Shown one piece after another: positions 1 through 7,125 of a DNA stretch of 64,000 bases. Position 1 is the stretch's first letter. Each line of letters starts with the position of its first letter. Source of the stretch: Lachnospiraceae bacterium MD308. GTDB lineage: Bacteria; Bacillota; Clostridia; Lachnospirales; Lachnospiraceae. The DNA is taken from contig KE159796.1 in assembly GCA_000403475.2 (NCBI GenBank), positions 777,736 to 841,735 of the forward strand, given 5' to 3'. The position numbers were made by a program, and so were the translations under genes. The notes under the pieces are model-generated. The model saw only the letters and a program-made list of their open reading frames with translations, was not told where the DNA came from and did no database searches.

Positions 1-407
1 GTATGCAGATGAATATACAGGAGCTTGCAACGGCAGTACTTGAGGAACTTCCGATTATTTCTTGTATTTTCAATAATAATAATCTAGGCATGGTGCGCCA
101 GTGGCAGAAGCTATTCTATGGGAAACGTTATTCGATGACATGCCTACGTTCCGGCGCTGCATGCAGAGGGAAATGCGGTGAAGTGCCATGTCCGGAATAT
201 ACGCCGGATTTTGTGAAACTGGCAGAAAGCTATGGTGCTAAGGGTATTCACATTACAAAGAAGGAAGAGATTGAGCCTGCGTTTTTAGAAGCAATGGGAA
301 GCGAGAAGACACCTTATATTTTGGAATTTGACATTGACCCAGAGGATCTGGTCTATCCGATGATTCGGCCGGGAGGGACTTTGGAAGACATGATCATGGA
401 TTGTTAA
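1..407 (+). CDS. ilvB: acetolactate synthase large subunit, C-terminal part (5' truncated by window)
   Basis: C-terminal thiamine-diphosphate-binding part of the acetolactate synthase catalytic subunit, which condenses two pyruvates (or pyruvate plus 2-oxobutyrate) in valine, leucine and isoleucine synthesis. The frame is open from base 1, so the true start lies outside the window. The motif NNNNLGMVRQWQ followed by FYGKRYS is typical of the family, as is the end VYPMIRPGGTLEDMI. Between the RYS motif and PDFVKLAESYGA there is an unusual short cysteine-rich insertion (Cys spacing C-x6-C-x3-C-x4-C). The small subunit gene follows after 18 bases, so the two are surely co-transcribed. Identification is secure; only the fragment can be judged. 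Confidence 0.96.
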   Translation, partial: MQMNIQELATAVLEELPIISCIFNNNNLGMVRQWQKLFYGKRYSMTCLRSGAACRGKCGEVPCPEYTPDFVKLAESYGAKGIHITKKEEIEPAFLEAMGSEKTPYILEFDIDPEDLVYPMIRPGGTLEDMIMDC

Positions 408-425
408 GAGAAGGGGGAAGATGCT

Positions 426-938
426 ATGAATGGAAATGGAATGAAAAAGCGCTGGCTTTCACTGTATGTAGAAAATCAGGACGGCGTGTTGTCAAAAATC
501 TCTGGATTATTTTCAGGGAAATCCTACAATATTGACAGCCTGACGGTGGGAACGACGGAAGATCCTACCATTTCAAGGATGACGATAGCCACAGTCAGCG
601 ACGATGAGACATTTGAGCAGATCAAGAAGCAGTTGAATCGTCTTGTGGAAGTTATTAAAGTTATCGATTTCACCAATATTTTTGTGCGTATGAAAGAAAT
701 TATGTATATCAAGGTGAAAAAATGTACCGCGGAGGATAAGGTGGAGTGCTTCCAGATTGCAGAAACCTTTAAAGCGAAGGTCATTGACTATGGGAAGGAC
801 AGTCTTCTTTTGGAGTTTGTTCAGACAGCCACGAAGAATGACGCTGTAGTAAAGCTTATGAAGGATGAGTTTAAGATGATTGAAGTGGTAAGAGGGGGCA
901 GCGTTGGAATCGAGTCTATCAGTATGATGGAGAGATAA
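426..938 (+). CDS. ilvN: acetolactate synthase small (regulatory) subunit, first copy
   Basis: Regulatory subunit of acetolactate synthase, 170 aa, the usual length. An N-terminal ACT domain (roughly residues 7-80, starting KKRWLSLYVENQDGVLSKIS) binds the feedback inhibitor valine in characterised homologues; the C-terminal half contacts and activates IlvB. The start at 426 has a G-rich ribosome binding site (AAGGGGGAAG) a few bases upstream. It lies directly behind ilvB. A second, diverged ilvN gene occurs at 28643 in front of ilvC, so this strain has two small-subunit genes. Family assignment is secure; which large subunit each copy pairs with is not shown by the sequence. Confidence 0.95.
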   Translation: MNGNGMKKRWLSLYVENQDGVLSKISGLFSGKSYNIDSLTVGTTEDPTISRMTIATVSDDETFEQIKKQLNRLVEVIKVIDFTNIFVRMKEIMYIKVKKCTAEDKVECFQIAETFKAKVIDYGKDSLLLEFVQTATKNDAVVKLMKDEFKMIEVVRGGSVGIESISMMER

Positions 939-953
939 AAGAGGATATTTGCA

Positions 954-1016
954 ATGCTGATGATATGTCTTAGCCTGGTGGATACGCCGGAGGAAAAGAA
1001 TAAGTATGAAGTATAA
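954..1016 (+). pseudogene. remnant of ECF-type sigma factor gene (N-terminus only)
   Basis: A 20-codon open stretch with its own GAGG-type ribosome site encodes MLMICLSLVDTPEEKNKYE, which resembles the first residues of the short sigma-70 (ECF) factors common in Lachnospiraceae. It stops after about 20 residues, where the family continues for another 140 or so. It is followed immediately by a broken anti-sigma-like reading frame. I read it as the surviving 5' end of a deleted sigma gene. The match is from memory of the family and is short, so confidence is moderate. Confidence 0.5.
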
Positions 1017-1493
1017 ATGGGGCTATTTGATGAATTCCTGTATCGGTATGTGTCGGAGTTGGAGGAGAAGATTATGAAGGCGTACCCGGATGACGGGGAA
1101 CTTCCCATGAGTTTTCGGAAAGCTTTGAAATAAGGCGGAAAGGTTCTTAAAACGCGTGCGGCAGAAAGAAAGATATGGAATTCCTATAAGGTCTGGTGTA
1201 CGGGCAGCGGCAGCGATTGCGCTTATACTTATCAGTGCTGTAATGATATCCGTTAATACAGACGCTTTGAGCATGGAATGGCTCAAGGAGAGATTCTATG
1301 AGTATACGCAGGTGAAACGGAAAAACGGTATCACGCGCCGGAAGAAGCTGTCGGGGAATTCGTACCGCTTTATCCGGCATATGTGCCCGAAGGATATGAG
1401 CTTAAGATTGAGGATAAGCTCTTTTTCTTTCAAAACGGGAAACTGACAGAGGCCATTGATATATGGGGGTGCGGAAACTATTCGATTTTTTAG
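1017..1493 (+). pseudogene. frameshifted anti-sigma / DUF4367-like membrane protein remnant
   Basis: Three consecutive segments in different frames read as one protein. First, 1017-1133 gives MGLFDEFLYRYVSELEEKIM and ends FRKALK. Second, about 1132-1318 gives ERFLKRVRQKERYG, then a hydrophobic segment AAAAIALILISAVMISVNTD and WLKERFYEYTQV. Third, about 1320-1493 gives PLYPAYVPEGYELKIED and ends in a stop. The order (cytoplasmic N-terminus, one membrane helix, extracellular part with a YVPEGYE motif) is that of the DUF4367-type proteins encoded after ECF sigma factors. Two frameshifts break it, so no full-length product is made. It sits just behind the sigma remnant, which fits a decayed sigma/anti-sigma pair. 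Confidence 0.6.
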
Positions 1494-1511
1494 GTACATC
1501 CAAGATATTGT

Positions 1512-1658
1512 AAAACCGATTCAGACGCTACATTTATGCATATGAAAGACGATCATATGAGAAATGCGCAATTGAAGCCGGGATATAAATGGAAGTTGTG
1601 TCCGTTGGTTAGGGAGCAAGAGCAATATATACAATGTATTGACATGGCACATATTTGA
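1512..1658 (+). mobile_element. IS1182-like transposase relic
   Basis: An open frame without a good start reads [20 protein letters not shown] then LKPGYK (1512-1589). This resembles the conserved central block of IS1182-family transposases. After that the similarity fades into [11 protein letters not shown] and a stop at 1656. Only about 50 codons remain, and I could not see terminal inverted repeats. The promoter of the toxin-antitoxin module lies inside the 3' end of this relic. The family name rests on recalled motif similarity and should be confirmed by a protein search. Confidence 0.55.
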
Positions 1659-1667
1659 TAATATAAT
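1639..1667 (+). promoter_or_regulatory. sigma-A promoter of the toxin-antitoxin operon
   Basis: Consensus -35 TTGACA (1639-1644) and consensus -10 TATAAT (1662-1667) are separated by exactly 17 bases. The antitoxin start follows 24 bases after the -10, with an AAGGAAGG ribosome site. This is the only perfect double hexamer seen in the window. Confidence 0.85.
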
Positions 1668-1691
1668 ATTGAAAAGGAAGGTGTTGATGTT

Positions 1692-1967
1692 ATGGCAACG
1701 ACTAATATAACAATGAGAATAGACGAAGATTTAAAAATGCAGTTGCAGGAACTTGTTTCCAATCTTGGAATGGATATGACAACTTTTTTTACAATTTCGG
1801 CGAAACAAGCAGTCAGAGAACAAAGAATTCCTTTTATAATTTCTATGGATTTTCCTAATGAAGAAACAAAAGAAGCAATAGAAGAAGTGCGTCAAATGAA
1901 ACAGAACCCCTCTATGGGAAAATCTTATACGGATGTTGATGAAATGATGAAGGAGTTGCTGGTATGA
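1692..1967 (+). CDS. RelB/DinJ-family antitoxin
   Basis: Antitoxin of a type II toxin-antitoxin pair, 91 aa. The N-terminus TTNITMRIDEDLKMQLQELV is a ribbon-helix-helix DNA-binding segment typical of DinJ/RelB proteins, which bind their own promoter. The C-terminal half should wrap the toxin and block it. The stop codon overlaps the toxin start by four bases (ATGA), the usual translational coupling. A consensus promoter lies just upstream and is the expected site of autorepression. The gene is more AT-rich than neighbouring core genes and lies beside gene and transposase relics, which suggests horizontal acquisition. Confidence 0.88.
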   Translation: MATTNITMRIDEDLKMQLQELVSNLGMDMTTFFTISAKQAVREQRIPFIISMDFPNEETKEAIEEVRQMKQNPSMGKSYTDVDEMMKELLV

Positions 1968-2239
1968 AATATACAGTAAAACCAACTGCTAAATTTCAAA
2001 GAGATTTGAAAAGAGTACAAAAAAGAGGGTACAACATTTCATTGCTGACAGATATAATTAAGAAATTGGCTGATGGAGAACAATTACCTGAGAAAAATCG
2101 TGATCATAGCCTAAACGGAGAGTTTGTTAATTGCCGAGAATGCCATATCACTCCGGATTGGCTTCTCATATATGAAATTGATAATGGAGAACTGATATTG
2201 TACCTGACAAGGACAGGAACGCATAGCGATTTGTTTTAA
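1964..2239 (+). CDS. YafQ-type mRNA interferase toxin
   Basis: Toxin of the module, 91 aa, member of the RelE/YafQ ribosome-dependent endoribonuclease fold. The residues that form the YafQ active site are recognisable: His48, His61, Asp65, Trp66 (in ECHITPDWLLIYE), His87 and Phe91 at the end THSDLF. In the E. coli enzyme the equivalents cut mRNA in the ribosomal A site. All are present, so the toxin looks functional. The gene overlaps the antitoxin by ATGA. No transcription terminator is obvious behind it. Identity is secure at family level; the cut specificity is not predictable from sequence alone. Confidence 0.88.
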   Translation: MKYTVKPTAKFQRDLKRVQKRGYNISLLTDIIKKLADGEQLPEKNRDHSLNGEFVNCRECHITPDWLLIYEIDNGELILYLTRTGTHSDLF

Positions 2240-2244
2240 AATTG

Positions 2245-2273
2245 TGTACATTATTCAAAAGCTCTGCTATAAT
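2245..2273 (+). promoter_or_regulatory. promoter of the short-chain dehydrogenase gene
   Basis: TATAAT at 2268-2273 is preceded by TGC (extended -10), with a -35-like TGTACA at 2245-2250 and a 17-base spacer. It lies 50 bases before the chosen start. Confidence 0.6.
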
Positions 2274-2323
2274 TATCTATTAAGAAGCAAAAAATGGACT
2301 ATGAATTCGGAGGAGGTCATGAA

Positions 2324-3067
2324 ATGTTAAAAGGAAAGATAGCAGTTGTAACCGGCGGTACAAGAGGAATCGGGTATTCGATTGTAAAGAAATATCTGGA
2401 GAATGGAGCAAAGGTCGTATTATTCGGCTCAAGGGCAGAGACAGTGGATAAGGCACTTGCTTCACTGAAGGCCGAGAATGCAGACTGGGAGGTGAGCGGG
2501 GATTATCCGAATCTTAAGGATGCGAAGTCTGTAGAGGACGCCATTGGAAAAATAAAAGAGAAGTATGGTCGAATCGATATTCTTGTGAACAATGCGGGAG
2601 TGTCTGACAGTAAGAAGATTGAGGATTATACATCGGAGCATTTTGCCAATATTATGCAGTTGAATGTCAATGCGATTATGAATGCCATTATGCCGACTGT
2701 GAAGATTATGAAAGAACAGGGCGGCGGATGTATCCTTAATACCAGCTCTATGGTAAGCATCTGCGGACAGCCCAGCGGCGTGGCATATCCTACAAGTAAA
2801 TCTGCTGTAAATGGCCTGACATGGTCGCTGGCGAGGGAGCTTGGCCCAAGCGGCATCCGTGTGAACGCAGTAGCGCCCGGAATTACGAAGACGGATATGG
2901 TGGCAGCGCTTCCGGAGCAGATGATTAAGCCGCTGATCAACGCAATTCCGATTCGGAGGATTGGAGAGCCGGAGGATATCGCAAATGCTTTCTTGTTCCT
3001 TGCGAGTGATATGGCAAGTTATGTAACCGGAGAAATCTTGTCTGTAGACGGCGCTATGAGATCATAA
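2324..3067 (+). CDS. short-chain dehydrogenase/reductase (SDR), FabG/BaiA-like
   Basis: Classical SDR oxidoreductase, 247 aa. Visible motifs are the nucleotide-binding glycine motif TGGTRGIG near the N-terminus, NNAG, the catalytic Ser in NTSSM and the Tyr-x3-Lys pair in YPTSK. The start at 2324 is chosen over the upstream ATG at 2294 because AGGAGG sits at 2311-2316. Overall texture resembles 3-oxoacyl-ACP reductases and the gut bile-acid dehydrogenase BaiA, but the neighbours are unrelated to either pathway, so the substrate is unknown. It has its own promoter and terminator and is probably monocistronic. SDR membership is certain; steroid or fatty acid activity is speculation. Confidence 0.85.
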   Translation: MLKGKIAVVTGGTRGIGYSIVKKYLENGAKVVLFGSRAETVDKALASLKAENADWEVSGDYPNLKDAKSVEDAIGKIKEKYGRIDILVNNAGVSDSKKIEDYTSEHFANIMQLNVNAIMNAIMPTVKIMKEQGGGCILNTSSMVSICGQPSGVAYPTSKSAVNGLTWSLARELGPSGIRVNAVAPGITKTDMVAALPEQMIKPLINAIPIRRIGEPEDIANAFLFLASDMASYVTGEILSVDGAMRS

Positions 3068-3072
3068 TTAAA

Positions 3073-3131
3073 AAGATTCCCAAAGAAGCGGAGTTAAAGT
3101 AAAACGCGCCGCATTCTTTGGGGATTTTTTT
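3073..3131. terminator. bidirectional terminator between the SDR gene and degV
   Basis: An imperfect inverted repeat (TTCCCAAAGAAGCGG facing CGCCGCATTCTTTGGGGA) is followed by seven T residues on the plus strand. The genes on both sides converge here, so it can serve both. Confidence 0.7.
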
Positions 3132-3134
3132 GTT

Positions 3135-3989
3135 TTATTCAGTTTCTTTTGCGACATATACAATGCCGAAAGCGCCGGTGCCGATATGAGTACCGATAAT
3201 CGGCCCGATTCCCCGTACTTTTGGGGAGTCAAGATTTAATCCGCTTTTTTGGAGTGTATGCAAAAATGCCGCACAGTTTTTTTGCTCGTAAGCGTAGAGA
3301 AGATATATGGGGCAGTCCATATCCGGCGCGTCGGCCATTGTAAGCTTGGCTACTTGCTTGCACGCATGGCGGATTCCCATCTGTTTGCCGCAGAGAGATA
3401 CATTGCCCTCTGCCGTGAATGTAATGATCGGTTTTAAGTTGGCGAGGTTTCCCAAAGTAGCGGAGGTCTTAGACAGCCTGCCGCCTTTGGCGAGATATTC
3501 CAGGGTGTCCAGTCCGGCAAAAAGCCGAAGCCTGGGTCTGAGGTTTTCTACTTCGTCTACGATTTCCTGTACGGTACGTCCGGCATCCCTAAGCTTTACT
3601 GCGCGGTCGACTAAGATGCGCATTCCCAGGGTGGCAATTTTACTGTCGATGATGAATATGTTTTCATAGTCTGCCATGCTTTTTGCCAGAACTGCGTTTT
3701 GTAAAGTGCCGCTTAATGCGCTGGAGACAAGGATGGCGATTACACTGTCTCCGGCTTCTTTGGCTTCTTCAAAGCATTCTAAAAAATTAGAAGGCGAAGG
3801 CTGTGAAGTTTTTGGAAAGTCTTTTCCTTCTGTCAGTAGTTTGAAAAATTCGTCCTTTGTAATGTCTTTGCCGTCCATAAATTCTTTATCACCGAAAGAT
3901 ACAGTCATAGGGATACAGGTGATCTGTCTTTTTTCAATCTCTTGTGCAGAATAATCAGCAGCAGAATCAGTAATAATGCGGATTGCCAT
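3135..3989 (-). CDS. DegV family fatty-acid-binding protein
   Basis: DegV-family protein, 284 aa, the standard length. Family members bind a single fatty acid, and several in Firmicutes (FakB) present it to the kinase FakA for phosphorylation and phospholipid synthesis. The N-terminus IRIITDSAADYS, the motif KTSQPSPSNF and the later LEYLAKGGRLSK are characteristic. The start has a GGAG-type site (AAAGGAGAAAAAC on the minus strand). No fakA lies nearby, and its promoter at 4037-4065 makes it monocistronic. Which fatty acid is bound cannot be said. Confidence 0.93.
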   Translation of the reverse strand: MAIRIITDSAADYSAQEIEKRQITCIPMTVSFGDKEFMDGKDITKDEFFKLLTEGKDFPKTSQPSPSNFLECFEEAKEAGDSVIAILVSSALSGTLQNAVLAKSMADYENIFIIDSKIATLGMRILVDRAVKLRDAGRTVQEIVDEVENLRPRLRLFAGLDTLEYLAKGGRLSKTSATLGNLANLKPIITFTAEGNVSLCGKQMGIRHACKQVAKLTMADAPDMDCPIYLLYAYEQKNCAAFLHTLQKSGLNLDSPKVRGIGPIIGTHIGTGAFGIVYVAKETE

Positions 3990-4036
3990 AGTTTTTCTCC
4001 TTTGCGTCTGGTCATTTTATTAATACAGTTTTAAGA

Positions 4037-4065
4037 ACTATATCGCAATCGATAGAAAAAGTCAA
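4037..4065 (-). promoter_or_regulatory. promoter of degV
   Basis: On the minus strand, -35 TTGACT (plus positions 4060-4065) and -10 TATAGT (4037-4042) are separated by 17 bases, 48 bases ahead of the start codon. Confidence 0.75.
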
Positions 4066-4155
4066 TGTAAATAGAAAGATATTATGGTATACTAGTACAG
4101 TATTGGCTGTAAAGCTGTACAAAAATTTGCCGATAGCAAAAGAAGGAGAAAGTTT

Positions 4156-4638
4156 ATGGGAGAATTTACGCATTTTGATTTACAGGGTAATGCGGTCATG
4201 GTAGATGTGAGCGAGAAGTCCGATACTGTGCGGGAAGCAGTTGCCAGCGGGCGGATTCGGATGTCGGAGGAATGCTTCAATAAAGTAAAAAGCGGCGGCA
4301 TGAAAAAGGGGGACGTTCTTGGCGTGGCCAGGATTGCCGGAATTATGGGCGCAAAGAGGACTTCAGAGCTGATTCCCCTCTGCCATATTGTCAAGATAAC
4401 CGGAGTGGAGATTGGGTTTGAACTGCTGCCGGACAGCTTTGAGATAGAAGCAAAGTGTACAGCGCGCACAGTGGATAAGACCGGTGTTGAGATGGAGGCA
4501 CTTACAGGGGTGAACGTGGCGCTTCTAACGATATATGATATGTGTAAAGCGGTGGATAAAGGGATTGTTATAGAGGACATACATCTGCTCCAAAAGTGCG
4601 GCGGCAAGAGCGGACTGTGGAAATATACAGGCAAATAA
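4156..4638 (+). CDS. moaC: cyclic pyranopterin monophosphate synthase
   Basis: MoaC, 160 aa, converts the GTP-derived product of MoaA to cyclic pyranopterin monophosphate in molybdopterin synthesis. The family blocks are all present: [15 protein letters not shown] at the N-terminus, [21 protein letters not shown] and [10 protein letters not shown], and the ending with SG and a basic tail. The start at 4156 follows AGAAGGAGAAAG. No other early Moa gene is nearby, but a MogA/MoaB-like gene lies at 6654 beyond one surface-protein gene. Identification is secure. Confidence 0.96.
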   Translation: MGEFTHFDLQGNAVMVDVSEKSDTVREAVASGRIRMSEECFNKVKSGGMKKGDVLGVARIAGIMGAKRTSELIPLCHIVKITGVEIGFELLPDSFEIEAKCTARTVDKTGVEMEALTGVNVALLTIYDMCKAVDKGIVIEDIHLLQKCGGKSGLWKYTGK

Positions 4639-4717
4639 TTTATAAGAATAATATTTTAATTCAGGTTTAATGTGGTAATATATAATGTAAAGTAACAAAG
4701 ATAAAAGAGGTGGACGT

Positions 4718-6571
4718 ATGAAGAAGAAAAAATTTACTTGTAAACTGATTGCAATTGCTTTCAGCGCTTGTCTGATTGCACAGAGTTTGGCGTATCTGAG
4801 TCCGGCGGAGGTTTTTGCCGGGGAAGTGCAGGAAGAGTATGCGGATGATACAGATATCCAGGATGCGGACATGCCGCAGGAAGAGGAGTCTGCGCAGGAA
4901 GTGGATGTGGAGACAGAGAGCGGGGAAGCAGCCGGGGACAGTTCCGCGGATGAGGCACTTCCTGATGAACCGATACAGGAGAAGACGAAAGAAAAGGTAA
5001 TTACGGCAAAGGAAACAGTGCAGCCTCCGGAGGGGGAAGAGGAGAAGAAGATTTCCTTTGAGGATGCAGAAAAGATTCTGATAGAGATTAAAATTACAAA
5101 AAGTAAAGTGAATGATGACCCAAAGGACGGTGCGTTTTACTACAAAGGAAGCAATATGAGGCCTCAGATTTTGGTATATACGCTATCTAAGGTTGAGGAA
5201 GGCGAGGATATAAGCGGCGTACAGCCGGATCTGTTATATAAAAATGATAAGGATGAGATATTTATAAAAAAGGAGCTGACGAAAGGCACTGATTATACAG
5301 TCACTTATCCAAAAGACTGTGAAGCGCTTGGAAAGTATGAGCTTACTGTGAGTGCGGCTGCAAAATCCGAAAAATACGAGGGGTCCCGGAAAGTACCTTA
5401 TGAGGTTGTAGAGGAAGCACATAAATGGAGCGACTGGAAAGTAATTGTACAACAGAACGTGTTCCAGGCAGGAAAAAAACAGCGGACTTGTTCTGTCTGC
5501 AAGAGAATTGATACTGTTGTACTTGCGAAATTAAAGCCGACGATTAAGATTAATATGACGACAATTCCTCTGAAAGTGAAAAAGACTACGACGAAATTCA
5601 AGGTGAGCGGTCTTGCACTAGGGGATTCTGTGAAATCTTATAAAAGCAGCAATAAAAAGATATTTACCGTAGATAAAAAAGGGAAGATTAAAGCGAAGAA
5701 AAAAGGGACGGCCAAATTGACAGTGACGCTGGCAAGCGGGAAAAAGGCTACTGCGAAGGTTAAAGTACAAAAAGGAACAGTTAAGACAACGAAGGTGACA
5801 GTCAATACCTCCAAGCTTGTATTGTTAAAAGGGGGAAGCTATACACTTAGGACTACGTTGGCTCCATTGACGACGCAGCAGAAAGCCACATACTCTTCTT
5901 CAAATAAAAAAGTAGTAACAGTGAGCAGTAAGGGTGTACTCAATGCGAAGAAAAAAGGAACAGCGAAAATCACAGTCAAGTCCGGAAGCAAAAAGAAACA
6001 GATCAGTGTGACAGTGAATGTGCCGTCTTTCCCCAAAGGAGATGGCAATGCATTTTTGAAGTCGTGCCAGAAGATTGCCAATACGATCATGACAGATGGG
6101 AACTGGATTTATTTTAGCGGTGTAGGTATGAAAAAAAGCTTTGCTGAGGCGAGGGATTATAATCCGAGGCAGACGAGCTGTGCGAATTATGTGAATTTCT
6201 GTATGCAGGATTTCGGAACGCTAGAACCGGGAATGGCATTTTACGGTGACGGCAAAGGTAAGATTGTTTATCAGGGAAGTTCTTCTAAAAAGGCTGCCAC
6301 AAAGGCGATGGTGGAAAAGAATTATGATATCATTAAGCTGGGCGGCAAAAAGGCTGTGAATGCAGGTCTTCAGCCTGGGGATATCTGTATTTACAAAGGA
6401 CACACGAATGTCTTCGCATGTCTCAACAGTGAAGGAGTACCTGTGTGGTATGATGCGGGAAGAAATTCTACTTCTGACGGGAAACCGGAAAGCGGGTATT
6501 TTACGAATATGTACAGAGCGTCATATTATAATTCAATGCCGATTTATTATGTGCTGCGGCTGAAAAAATAG
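4718..6571 (+). CDS. secreted protein with Ig-like (BIG2-type) repeats and a C-terminal NlpC/P60- or CHAP-like domain
   Basis: A 617-aa exported protein. Residues 1-34 form a signal peptide (KKKKF, then a hydrophobic core ending VFAG). Residues 35-100 are highly acidic. About residues 270-430 hold two bacterial Ig-like repeats rich in Lys/Thr/Ser, with the typical YSSSNKKVVTVSSKGVLNAK and KKKGTAKITV motifs. The C-terminal 170 residues carry QTSCANYVNFC (Cys488) and GHTNVFAC (His562), the Cys-His arrangement of NlpC/P60 and CHAP cell-wall hydrolases. A sorting motif is absent; the basic repeats could bind the wall. The substrate is unknown. The call of a catalytic domain is inference from the Cys/His spacing. 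Confidence 0.72.
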   Translation: MKKKKFTCKLIAIAFSACLIAQSLAYLSPAEVFAGEVQEEYADDTDIQDADMPQEEESAQEVDVETESGEAAGDSSADEALPDEPIQEKTKEKVITAKETVQPPEGEEEKKISFEDAEKILIEIKITKSKVNDDPKDGAFYYKGSNMRPQILVYTLSKVEEGEDISGVQPDLLYKNDKDEIFIKKELTKGTDYTVTYPKDCEALGKYELTVSAAAKSEKYEGSRKVPYEVVEEAHKWSDWKVIVQQNVFQAGKKQRTCSVCKRIDTVVLAKLKPTIKINMTTIPLKVKKTTTKFKVSGLALGDSVKSYKSSNKKIFTVDKKGKIKAKKKGTAKLTVTLASGKKATAKVKVQKGTVKTTKVTVNTSKLVLLKGGSYTLRTTLAPLTTQQKATYSSSNKKVVTVSSKGVLNAKKKGTAKITVKSGSKKKQISVTVNVPSFPKGDGNAFLKSCQKIANTIMTDGNWIYFSGVGMKKSFAEARDYNPRQTSCANYVNFCMQDFGTLEPGMAFYGDGKGKIVYQGSSSKKAATKAMVEKNYDIIKLGGKKAVNAGLQPGDICIYKGHTNVFACLNSEGVPVWYDAGRNSTSDGKPESGYFTNMYRASYYNSMPIYYVLRLKK

Positions 6572-6579
6572 TGTTTTTA

Positions 6580-6608
6580 TTGTTAACAGGCTTATTATTT
6601 GATATAAT
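6580..6608 (+). promoter_or_regulatory. promoter of the mogA-MBL-rnhA operon
   Basis: TTGTTA (6580-6585) and TATAAT (6603-6608) with a 17-base spacer, 45 bases before the mogA-like start. Confidence 0.8.
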
Positions 6609-6653
6609 AGCAGGCAAGAAACTACGAGTGATGATAGCTATGGAGGTACATAT

Positions 6654-7124
6654 ATGAGGGTGGCGATACTTACGGCCAATACAGCGGTATACAGGGAACA
6701 GGAAGAGGACAAAGGCGGAAAAGCAATCAAGAAGATGGTGGAAAAAGCGGGGGAGCAGGTGGTTTTTATGAAGGCTGTCCCCAATGACAAAAAGGTATTG
6801 TCGACAATTATGCAGAGGATGGCAGACGGTGGGATTGCAGATCTGATTCTCACCACAGGGGGCGCAGGATGTGCACCTGAGGATTGCACACCTGAGGCGA
6901 CGATGGATATCGTTGAGCGCCCGGTGCCCGGTATTCCTGAGGCGATGCGTGCATATATGATGGCATTGACAAAGCGCTCAATGTTAAACCGGTGTGCTGC
7001 CGGCATAAAAGGAGAGACACTGATTGTAAATCTTCCAGGTAAGGAGGGGGCGGTGAAAGCGGCTCTTGAATATCTCCTTCCGGAGATTCAGCATGCGGTG
7101 AAAGTGATTAAAGGGGAAGAGTAA
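6654..7124 (+). CDS. MogA/MoaB-type molybdopterin-binding protein
   Basis: A 156-aa member of the MogA/MoaB family, which adenylylates molybdopterin before metal insertion. Motifs visible are DLILTTGGAGCAPEDCTPEA (substrate-binding TTGG loop with the usual acidic residues), PGIPEAMR and LIVNLPGKEGAV. A GGAGG site lies 8 bases ahead of the start at 6654. It heads a three-gene run with the MBL protein (1-base gap) and rnhA (ATGA overlap). With moaC at 4156 it gives two of the cofactor steps. Whether it works as MogA or MoaB is not resolved by sequence. Confidence 0.9.
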   Translation: MRVAILTANTAVYREQEEDKGGKAIKKMVEKAGEQVVFMKAVPNDKKVLSTIMQRMADGGIADLILTTGGAGCAPEDCTPEATMDIVERPVPGIPEAMRAYMMALTKRSMLNRCAAGIKGETLIVNLPGKEGAVKAALEYLLPEIQHAVKVIKGEE

Positions 7125-7125
7125 G

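Noticed and set aside
2324-3067. Bile-acid 3-alpha-hydroxysteroid dehydrogenase (BaiA) call for the SDR
   Set aside because: Resemblance is general to FabG/BaiA SDRs; no other bai gene is near, so the specific call is not supported.
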